DNA of 64,000 nt from Phycisphaerae bacterium (GTDB taxonomy: Bacteria > Planctomycetota > Phycisphaerae > Sedimentisphaerales > Sedimentisphaeraceae): the NCBI GenBank assembly GCA_027078365.1, contig JALWYQ010000042.1, positions 1 through 64,000 of the forward strand, read 5' to 3'. Below, one piece after another: positions 17,126-25,900 of the stretch (positions within the stretch are counted from its first letter, which is position 1; every line of letters starts with the position of its first letter). Made by a program: the position numbers and the translations under genes. Below the pieces are notes generated by a model that saw nothing but the letters and a program-made list of their open reading frames with translations, made no database searches and was not told the DNA's origin.

Positions 17126-20100
17126 CTAACGGCGTCTCCTAATCCCCAAACAACCAAGAGCGAATATCGCCATTGTAATTGGTTCTGGAACAGTTAAAAC
17201 TGTGTGACCGTAGAGATCGTTATTCACGTCAGAGATATACTCAAGAGTATAATCTCTACCGATAGTAGCGTTCATAATGTTTCTCCAATCATTGACTGAT
17301 TCATCCCAAAAATAAACATTATCATCACCAGCAACAAGTGCAAGAAAATCAGCAATAGACGAATCTGCATCGCCCGCCAAAGCAAGCATACCGCCAGTAG
17401 AGATTCCAACAAAAGAACCTGCATAATTGTTTATTGTAAGAATTCCGTCAACCATTACGAGACCACCGTTAGTGATTGATAGAGAAGCTGCGCCACTACC
17501 ACCCATGTTTAATGAACCATTATCTACCCAACCAGAACCACTTTTATTGATAAGCCAACTTGAACCAACACCGTCAACTACTACATCACCTGCAGAACCA
17601 AAATAGTAAGCAATGTAGCCAGAACCACTTGTGGCATGTCCGCCATTAGTGATTGAGAGAGAACCGCTACCTTCATCTCCAATACTTAACCAGCCAGAGC
17701 TATCCCATCTTGAACCAACGCCATCAATGATTACCGTTCCCAAAGAATTCTTTGATATACCTATATCGCTACTGTAACTAGTAACAATTCCACCATTTAA
17801 TATACTAAGAGAACCTGTGCCATTATCACCAATACTAAGGTCTCCGGAACTATCCCATCTTGAACCAACACCACCAACTACCACGCTACCTACAGAATTA
17901 GCAGAGTAACCAATGGAGCTATAACCATTTGTAACATTTCCACCATTGGTAATTGACAAAGAACCGCTGCCATCATTACCAACATAAAGACTACCTGAAT
18001 TGTCCCAACTTGAACCAACACCGTCAACTACTACATTACCTTGAGAATATGCTTTGTAACCAATATAGCCATGACGATTTGTAACATTTCCACCATTAGT
18101 AATCGATAGAGAACCGCTACCATAATTACCAACACGTAACCAGTCAGAAGTCTCCAAACTTGAGCCAACGCCATCAACTGTTACACTGCCAGAACTTAAT
18201 CCGTGACCAATACTGCTGTAAACACTTGTAACAATTCCACCATTAGCGATTGATAGAGAACTGCTGGCATCTCTAGCGACAGTAAGATTTGAGTTATTCC
18301 AACTTGAACCAACACCATCAACCACCACGCTACCTACAGAATCAGAAGAGTAACCAATATAGCCATGATCGTTTGCAACATGCCCGCCATTAGTGATTGA
18401 TAAAGAACCGTTACCTTCATTGCCAACAAAAAGATCGCCAGAGTTATCCCAACTTGAACCATCACCAGCAACTACCACGCTACCTTGAGTATCACAAGAG
18501 TGACCAATGTAACCAGAGCTACTTGTAGCATGTCCACCATTAGTGATTGATAGAGAACCATTGCCTCCATTGGCGATATGAAGGATGCCAGAGCTCTCCC
18601 AACTTGAACCAACTCCATCAATGATTGCACTTCCTGAAGAGTCTTGGAATAGACCTATATCGCTATTACAACTTGTAACAGTTCCACCATTTAATATACT
18701 AAGAGAACCTGTGCCTCTATCACCAACCCTGAGATCGTTGGAGTTATCCCATCTTGAACCATCACCATCAACTGTTGCATTGCCTACAGAATCAGAATTA
18801 TTACCAATAATGGCAGAACCATTTGTCACATGCCCGCCATTAATGATTGATAGAGAACCATTGCCATCATTGCCAACATAAAGATTGCCTGAGTTATCCC
18901 AACTTGAACCAGCACCATCAACTATTGCATTACCTACAGAACCAGAGGAGTAACCAATGTAACCAGTGCTATTTGTAGCATGTCCGCCATTCGTAATTGA
19001 TAAAGAACCGCTGCCATCCTTGCCGACATAAAGATCACTGGAGTTATCCCAACTTGAGCCAATACCATCAACGACTGCGCTGCCTTGAGAATCTGCCTTG
19101 TAACCAATATAGCCAACAGCACTAGCAATTTTTACACCTTCCGTTATGCTCATAGAACCAGTGCCAGAGTAACCTGCGCCTAAATAGCTACTGTCATGAG
19201 CATCTAGGTTGATTGTTATATTCTGATCAGATGAATTATTCATTACAAAAGTTTGATTGAGCCCATGCGTAGACTCAAATACTAAATCAGCGTCTACTAT
19301 AAGTTCTTTTGTATTTATAGTTCCTGTTCCTTTTAGCTCTTGCGAGCCAGCTAAAAGAGATTTTGTAGTAAGCATACCTCCATTGAAATTGATTATTCCA
19401 TCGCCACTACCTATGTCTACACTTGTTTCACCGGCCACAGTAACCATTCCACCATTCGTAATTGATAGAGATCCGCTACCACTATTACCGACACCAAGGT
19501 CGCCGGAACACTCCCAACTTGAATCAACACCATCAACTACTACGTTGCCTTGAGAGCCAGAAGAAAAACCAATGTAACTAGAGCTACTTGTAGTATGTCC
19601 ACCATTAGTGATTGATAAAGAACCTGTACCTTCATTTCCAACACGAATACCATACCAACCGGAACTCTCCCAACTTGAACCAACGCCATCAACTACTACG
19701 CTACCTTGAGAGCCTGAAGAGAAACCAATATCGCTAGAGCCACTTGTAGCATGTCCGCCATTAGTAATTGATAAAGAACCTGTGCCTTCATTTCCAACAC
19801 TAATGCCAGTCCAGTCGGAAAACTCCCATCTTGAACCAACACCATCAACTAGCACACTACCTTGGGAACCAGATTCATAACCGATATAACCAGAACCATT
19901 TGCAACATATCCTCCATTAGTAATTAAAAGAGAACCGTTGCCTCTATAGCCAACATAAAGTTTCTTGAAACTCTTCCAACTTGAACCAACACCATCAACT
20001 ACCACGCTACCTTGAGAATCTGCCTTGTAACCAATAGAGCCACTATTACTTGTAACATTTCCACCATCAGTAATTAACAAAGAACCGTTGCCCTCTCCAC

Positions 20101-22414
20101 CGACAGAGAGTCCTGAGCTACTCCAACTTGAACCAGCACCATCAACTATTGCACTACCTACAGAACCAGAACACAAGCCAATACTACTAGAACTACCTGT
20201 AACATGTCCGCCATTCGTAATTGATAGAGATCCACTACCTTCGTCACCGACAAAAAGATAATCTGAACTCCAATTTGAATCAACGCCATCAACTATTGCA
20301 CTACCTACAGAACCCGCTTTGTAACCAATATAGCCGTAAGTGCTAGCAACTCTTACACCATCAGTAACTCCCATAGAACCATTTCCAGAGTAGCCTACGC
20401 CTAAATAACGGCTGTCATGGGCGTCTAGGCTGATTGTTATATCCTGGTCAGATGAGTTATTCATTACAAAGGTTTGGCTGCTACCATGTGTAGAGTCAAA
20501 TACTAGATCGGCATCTGCGATAAGCCCATTTGTATTTATAGTTCCCGTTCCTTTTAGCTCTTGCGTTCCCGCTAAAAGAAATTCTGTAGTAAGTGTGCCT
20601 CCATTAAAATTGATTATTCCTGCATCTACGTTTGTTCCACCAGATACAACCGTTCCGCCATTAGCGATTGATAGGGAACTGTTGCCACGGACAGTTAGCA
20701 AACTAGAATTCCAACTCGAACCAATACCATCGACTACTACATAACTTTGAGAGCCATAAGAGTTACCAATATAGCTATAATGATTTGTAACATGCCCGCC
20801 ATTAGTGATTGATAGAGAACCACTGCCATCATCATCGCCATAATAGCCACCGCCGATATAAAGAATATATAAGCTATCCCAACTTGAACCAACACCATCA
20901 ACTACTACGCTACCTTGAGAACTAATGTAGTCACGATAACTTTTAACATGCCCGCCATTAGTGATTAATAGAGAACCACTGCCATATTTACCGACAGCTA
21001 AACTGTCAGATATCTCCCAATTTGAGCCAACACCATCAATTATTACACTACCTACAGAACCTTCATTGTAACCAATATAGCCACGATTACTTGTAACAAT
21101 TCCACCATTAGTGATTGAGAGAGAGCCGCTACCATTGTAACCAATATAACCATAATCACTTGTAACAATTCCACCATTAGTTACTGAGAGAGAGCCGCTA
21201 CCTTTATAGCCGACAGTGAGTTCTCCTGAGTTATTCCAACTTGAACCAGCACCATCAACTACCACGCTACCTTGAGAATCTGCCTTGTAACCAATATGGC
21301 CACTATCACTTGTAACATTTCCACCATCAGTGATTGATAAAGAACCGCTGCTACTATTGCCTTTACCGATATAAAGGTCGCTAGAATTGTTCCAACTTGA
21401 ACCATCACCATCAACTACTACATTACCTACAGAACCTACCTTGTAACCAATATAGCCATCATCACTAGCAACTCTTACACCTTCTGTAACACGCATAGAG
21501 CCAGTGCCAGAGTAGCCTGCGCCTAAAATACCACTGCCATCGGCGTCTAGATTGATAGTTATATTCTGATCAGATGAGTTATTCATTACGAAAGTTTGAC
21601 TGACCCCATGTGTAGAGTCAAATATTAAATCAGTATCTACGATAAGCCCGTTTGTATTTATAGTTCCCGTTCCTTTTAGCTCTTTTGTTCCAGCTGAAAG
21701 AGATTTAGTAGTGAGTGTGCCTCCATCAAAATTGATTACTCCAGTGTAATCCTCACTGCTTACGCTTGTTCTGCCAGCCACAGTAACCATTCCACCATTA
21801 GTGATTGATAGAGAACCTGCGTCAGCATAAACGCCGACACAGAGACAATCGTAATTCTCCCAACTTGAGCCAACGCCGTCAACTATTACATTGCCAGCAA
21901 TTATGCCAGAATCACTTGTAAGATTTCCGCCATTAATGATTGAGATAAATGCGCTACCTTTATCACCATTGCCGATATCCAGAGCACCTGAACTGTTCCA
22001 ACTTGAACCAACACCGTCAACTATTACACTACCAGAACCATAATGGTCACCAATATTGCCAGGGCCACTTGTAACATTTCCACCATTAGTGATTAAGAGG
22101 GAGCCGTTACCATCTCTACCGATACCTAACCAGTCAAAGGTTTGCCAACTTGAACCAGCACCATCGACTATCACATCGCCTTGGGAACCAGTATCGTAAC
22201 CAATCGTGCCAGAGCCACTTGTAATATTTCCACCATCAGTAATTGATAGAGAACCACTACCAGTTTTTCCTATATAGGCATCCGTATATCGATTCCAAAG
22301 ATTTGGATTGGCTGGATCTACGTCACCCGAGAAAGTAACATCGCCGCAAGCAAATGTAGCTACGAAAAGATAGAAAACTGCGAAAAAAACGAAAGAACTC
22401 AAATTCCTCTTCAT
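17126..22414 (-). CDS. Giant PEP-CTERM protein of T5SS/PEP-CTERM-associated repeats (paralogue 1)
   Basis: The 1,762-residue secreted protein has a signal peptide (MKRNLSSFVFFAVFYLFVAT, cut before CGDVTFSG), DVDPANPNLW, then about 25 copies (hand count of the DGxGSSW motif) of a ~45-50-residue unit: SLSITNGGxVTS, GYIGYxxGSxGxVVVDG, GSSW, LxVGxxGxG. Three longer blocks interrupt the array with INFxGGTLTTKSL, ELKGTGTINT, DLVFDSTHG and FVMNNSSDQNITI, giving a higher-order repeat. The end is a PEP-CTERM signal: VPEPITMAIFALGCLGIRRRR split as VPEP, hydrophobic helix, RRRR. A beta-helix surface filament processed by an exosortase is inferred. There is no autotransporter barrel. GGGAG precedes the ATG. 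Confidence 0.9.
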   Translation of the reverse strand: MKRNLSSFVFFAVFYLFVATFACGDVTFSGDVDPANPNLWNRYTDAYIGKTGSGSLSITDGGNITSGSGTIGYDTGSQGDVIVDGAGSSWQTFDWLGIGRDGNGSLLITNGGNVTSGPGNIGDHYGSGSVIVDGVGSSWNSSGALDIGNGDKGSAFISIINGGNLTSDSGIIAGNVIVDGVGSSWENYDCLCVGVYADAGSLSITNGGMVTVAGRTSVSSEDYTGVINFDGGTLTTKSLSAGTKELKGTGTINTNGLIVDTDLIFDSTHGVSQTFVMNNSSDQNITINLDADGSGILGAGYSGTGSMRVTEGVRVASDDGYIGYKVGSVGNVVVDGDGSSWNNSSDLYIGKGNSSSGSLSITDGGNVTSDSGHIGYKADSQGSVVVDGAGSSWNNSGELTVGYKGSGSLSVTNGGIVTSDYGYIGYNGSGSLSITNGGIVTSNRGYIGYNEGSVGSVIIDGVGSNWEISDSLAVGKYGSGSLLITNGGHVKSYRDYISSQGSVVVDGVGSSWDSLYILYIGGGYYGDDDGSGSLSITNGGHVTNHYSYIGNSYGSQSYVVVDGIGSSWNSSLLTVRGNSSLSIANGGTVVSGGTNVDAGIINFNGGTLTTEFLLAGTQELKGTGTINTNGLIADADLVFDSTHGSSQTFVMNNSSDQDITISLDAHDSRYLGVGYSGNGSMGVTDGVRVASTYGYIGYKAGSVGSAIVDGVDSNWSSDYLFVGDEGSGSLSITNGGHVTGSSSSIGLCSGSVGSAIVDGAGSSWSSSGLSVGGEGNGSLLITDGGNVTSNSGSIGYKADSQGSVVVDGVGSSWKSFKKLYVGYRGNGSLLITNGGYVANGSGYIGYESGSQGSVLVDGVGSRWEFSDWTGISVGNEGTGSLSITNGGHATSGSSDIGFSSGSQGSVVVDGVGSSWESSGWYGIRVGNEGTGSLSITNGGHTTSSSSYIGFSSGSQGNVVVDGVDSSWECSGDLGVGNSGSGSLSITNGGMVTVAGETSVDIGSGDGIINFNGGMLTTKSLLAGSQELKGTGTINTKELIVDADLVFESTHGLNQTFVMNNSSDQNITINLDAHDSSYLGAGYSGTGSMSITEGVKIASAVGYIGYKADSQGSAVVDGIGSSWDNSSDLYVGKDGSGSLSITNGGHATNSTGYIGYSSGSVGNAIVDGAGSSWDNSGNLYVGNDGNGSLSIINGGHVTNGSAIIGNNSDSVGNATVDGDGSRWDNSNDLRVGDRGTGSLSILNGGTVTSCNSDIGLFQDSSGSAIIDGVGSSWESSGILHIANGGNGSLSITNGGHATSSSGYIGHSCDTQGSVVVAGDGSSWDNSGDLFVGNEGNGSLSITNGGHVANDHGYIGYSSDSVGSVVVDGVGSSWNNSNLTVARDASSSLSIANGGIVTSVYSSIGHGLSSGSVTVDGVGSSLETSDWLRVGNYGSGSLSITNGGNVTNRHGYIGYKAYSQGNVVVDGVGSSWDNSGSLYVGNDGSGSLSITNGGNVTNGYSSIGYSANSVGSVVVGGVGSRWDSSGDLSIGDNGTGSLSILNGGIVTSYSSDIGISKNSLGTVIIDGVGSRWDSSGWLSIGDEGSGSLSITNGGHATSGSGYIAYYFGSAGDVVVDGVGSSWLINKSGSGWVDNGSLNMGGSGAASLSITNGGLVMVDGILTINNYAGSFVGISTGGMLALAGDADSSIADFLALVAGDDNVYFWDESVNDWRNIMNATIGRDYTLEYISDVNNDLYGHTVLTVPEPITMAIFALGCLGIRRRR

Positions 22415-22578
22415 GGACTATCTCCCTTTCTTTGAATGTATTCCTTACAAAGTCTGCGCAGAACACAAGCAGACACTTTTCTATTTGCGAAAAAAGAGAT
22501 GGCCCCTGTGAATTGCCTTCCTTTCCTCATTTTCCCCTATCGGGAATCACTAAGTCAACATCGCCCGATAATAAAGCT
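22415..22578 (-). promoter_or_regulatory. Conserved leader of giant repeat gene 1
   Basis: The 5' untranslated region shares ordered blocks with the leader of the downstream paralogue (28343-28489): CTAGC, ATCGGGCG, GGCC(A/G)TCTCTTTTTT and GCAAAT. GGC and GCC before the T-run could form a weak intrinsic-terminator-like hairpin. A longer stem TATCGGG/CCCGATA is also possible. Conservation in non-coding DNA suggests either recent duplication or function. Confidence 0.45.
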
Positions 22579-22606
22579 AGTATAACTTATTGAGATGAAT
22601 AGTCAA
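22579..22606 (-). promoter_or_regulatory. Promoter of giant repeat gene 1
   Basis: TTGACT (22601-22606), a 16-bp spacer and TATACT (22579-22584) on the minus strand. The same boxes and spacing recur before the paralogue. Confidence 0.7.
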
Positions 22607-22729
22607 GTATATTGAGGAATGCGCAACCTTTTCACACTCCAATTAGGCGGTTTTAAGTTCATACGAAAACAACAATCTGGATTCATTCGTACATTAGTAG
22701 CTAATTCAAAGCATTTAAAAGGTTTTAAA

Positions 22730-22842
22730 ATCTGCGTTCACCCTATTAGAGCTTTCAATCTTATCTCTCAATCCACTCCGCAAACATCATCTCCCCAACA
22801 CTGAGCGGCACATAAAAGTATTTACTCAAACTCTAACAGGGT
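22730..22842. repeat. Duplicated intergenic block with TTAGAG half-palindromes
   Basis: Between the two giant genes this block contains TCACCCTATTAGAG (22738-22751) and ACTCTAACAGGGT (22830-22842), the two arms of the dispersed TTAGAG palindrome held about 80 bp apart. A block with the same order (CACCCTATTAGA, TCAATCCA, CCGCAAACAT, CACTGAG, ACTCTAACAGG) lies at 28592-28700, so the flanking DNA was duplicated with the gene. I see no gene in 22607-22903. Confidence 0.65.
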
Positions 22843-22918
22843 AAATCTGCGGTTTTCTTTTTATCTGCGTTCATCTGTGTCCATCTGCGGTTGCAATCTG
22901 CGTTTATCTGCGTCTTCT
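22843..22918. repeat. Tandem degenerate ATCTGCG repeat
   Basis: Six consecutive degenerate units of about 10-13 bp begin with TCTGCG or TCTGTG: TCTGCGG, TCTGCGTTCA, TCTGTGTCCA, TCTGCGGTTGCAA, TCTGCGTTTA, TCTGCGTC. The array runs into the last codons (RRRR-stop) of the second giant gene. A longer version lies at 28700-28858, and single units on the opposite strand (GATGGACGCAGA) lie at 41706 and 44157. Confidence 0.75.
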
Positions 22919-25900
22919 AATCCCCAAACAACCAAGAGCGAATATCGCCATTGTAACTGGTTCTGGAATTGCCGTAACAGTTAAGACTGTGTGGTCATAA
23001 AGATCGCTATTTACATCAGAGATATACTCAAGAGTGTAATCATCACCGAGAGTAGCATTTATGATATTGCTCCAATCGTTAATTGATTCATCCCAAAAAC
23101 GAATATCATCACTACCATCAACAAGTGCAAGAAAATCAGCAATAGACGAATCCGCATCACCGCTCAAAGCAAGCATACCGCCGGTAGACATTTCGACGAA
23201 AGAATCTCCATTAAGATTAGCGTCTATTGTAAGAACCCCATCAACGATTACAATGCCGCCATTGATTATTGATAGAGAACCGCTACCGCTATGGCCTATA
23301 TCTAAAGAACCATTATCGTCCCAATCAGAACCACTACCATTAATAAGCCAACTTGAACCAACACCATCAACTACTACATCACCTGCAGAACCAGAACAGT
23401 AAGCAATATAGCCAGAACCACTTGTGGCATGTCCGCCATTAGTGATTGAGAGAGAACCGCTACCTTCATCTCCAATGCTCAGCCAACCGGAACTGTCCAA
23501 ACTTGAACCGGCACCATCGATAATTACATACCCTTTAGAATCTTGCGATATAGCTATATCAACGTTGTAACTAGTAACAGTGCCGCCATTTAACACATTA
23601 AGAGAGCCTCTACCACTATCACCGATGTAGAGATCGCTAGAATTATCCCATCTTGAACCAACGCCATCAACTGTCACGCTACCTGCAGAAATAGAATGTT
23701 GACCAATATAGCCAAAAGCACTTGTAGCATGTCCGCCATTAGTGATTGAGAGAGAGCCTCTACCATAATAGGCAACACTTAACCAACCGGAGCTGTCCCA
23801 ATTTGAACCAACTCCATCAACAGTTGCCTCTCCAGTAGAATATAGTGATAAACTTATGTAACTGTTGTAACTAGTAACAGTGCCACCATTTAACACACTA
23901 AGAGAGCCTCTACCATTATCGCCAATATTGAGATCTCTGGAGCAATCCCAGCTTGAACCAACTCCATCAACAACTGCAGTGGCCAGATAAGTAAAGGATT
24001 TGCCAATGTAGCTATGATCACTTGTGATATTTCCACCATTAGTTATTGTGACAGAAGCACTCCCATCATTACCAATATAAAGTTTTTTTGAAGTCCAGCT
24101 GGAACCGTCACCATCAACTACCACGCTACAAAGATTATCATAACCAGCAACAGAGCCATAATCACTTGTTACGTTTCCGCCATCAGTAATCAATAGCGAA
24201 CCACTGCCACCATTACCTACATCAAGCTCACTAGATACCCAGCTTGAGCCAACTCCATCAACTACCACACTACCCAAACCGTATTTGTGAATATATCCAT
24301 AAGAATATCCATAACCAATACTACCATGGTCACTAATAACACTTCCGCCATTGGTGATTGATAGAGAACCGCTACCCTTATACCCAACCCATAACAGGCC
24401 AGAACTCTGCCAACTCGAACTAGCACCATCAACCGCCACACTACCTTGAGCACCTGCATAATAGCCAATATAGCAATCAGCAGTATTTGTAACATTTCCT
24501 CCATTAGCTACTGCTATAGAGGCATTGCCATGTTTACCAACATAAAGTAGATCAGAGTTTTGCCAGCTTGAACCATCACCATCAACTAATACACTACCCA
24601 CAGAATCAGAGTGGCGGCCAATTGTAGAAGTAGCGCTCGTAACATTTCCTCCATTGGTGATTGAGAGAGAACCACTTCCAGAATTACCAACATAAAGACA
24701 ATTCGAGCTATTCCAGCCTGAACCAACCCCATCAACCAATACATTACCTACAGAGCCCATCTTGAGACCGATATAGCCGTTGTAGCCAGTAACTACCACG
24801 CCACCCTTAACATTCATAGAACCATAGTCAGAACAACCTGCACCTAAAAAACCACTGCCATCTACATCAAGATTGATTGTTATATTTTGCTCAGAGGAAT
24901 CATTCAGTGCAAGTGTTTGAGTAAGCCCATGCGCAGAATCAAACAGCAAATCAGTATCTGTTACAATTCCATGAGTATTTATTGTTCCTATTCCTTTGAG
25001 CTCTTTTGCTCCAGCTAAAAGAGATTCTGTATCAAGCGTGCCGCTATCGAAATTGATTACTCCAGCTACACCACCAACTCTTGTCTCTCCAGCCGTAGTA
25101 ACTATTGCACCATTAGTGATTGATAATGCCCCTGTACCATACCTACCAACATAAAGACCTTCTAAATTGTGCAAACTTGAACCATCACCATCAACTGTTA
25201 CATTAGCCACAGAATCAGAGAGGTATCCAATCACGGTGGAGCTACTTGTAACGCTTGCGCCATTAGTAATTGATAGAGAAGCCTCACCATTTCCACCCAC
25301 AGTAAGACCGTCTGAGTTATTCCAACTTGAATCAACGCCGTCAACTACTACATTGCCTACAGAACCAGATTCACAACCGATGCAAGCAGAATCACTTGTA
25401 ACGTTTCCACCATTACTAATTGACAATGAACCACTGCCATACTTGCCAATATACAGATCGTCGGAGCTGTTCCAGCTTGAATCACTTCCGTCAACAACCA
25501 CACTACCGTGAGAACCCCTCTTGCAACCAATATAACCACCGACACTAGCAACTGTTAAACCATCTGTTACGCTCATTGATCCCGTACCAGAATAGCCTGC
25601 GCCTAAGAAGCCACTACCATTAGCGTCGAGGTTAATTGTTATATTTTGCTCTGGTGAATTACTCATTACAAAAGTTTGACTGAGCCCATGCGTAGAATCA
25701 AATACTAAATCAACATCTGCCACAATCGCTTTTGTGTTTATAGTCCCAACTCCTTCGAGCTCTTGCGAACCAGCTAAAAGAGATTTTGTAGCAAGAGTGC
25801 CTCCATTAAAATTGATTACTCCAGTGCCATCCCATTCGCCTATTTTTGTCTCACCACCCACAGTAACCATTCCACCATTACTGATTGATAATGTTCCTAC

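Noticed and set aside
17126-22414. Autotransporter (type V secretion) protein
   Set aside because: The T5SS-type repeats are present, but the end is a PEP-CTERM signal and no beta-barrel domain exists.
22415-22578. c-di-GMP-I (GEMM) riboswitch in the giant-gene leader
   Set aside because: The GGCAAACC and GACGCAAAGCC core blocks are absent. Only generic GGC/GCC pairing is seen.
22760-22840. A 23-codon frame (ending MFAEWIER) between the giant genes
   Set aside because: The second copy at 28600 is broken by a deletion, so it is probably repeat DNA rather than a gene.
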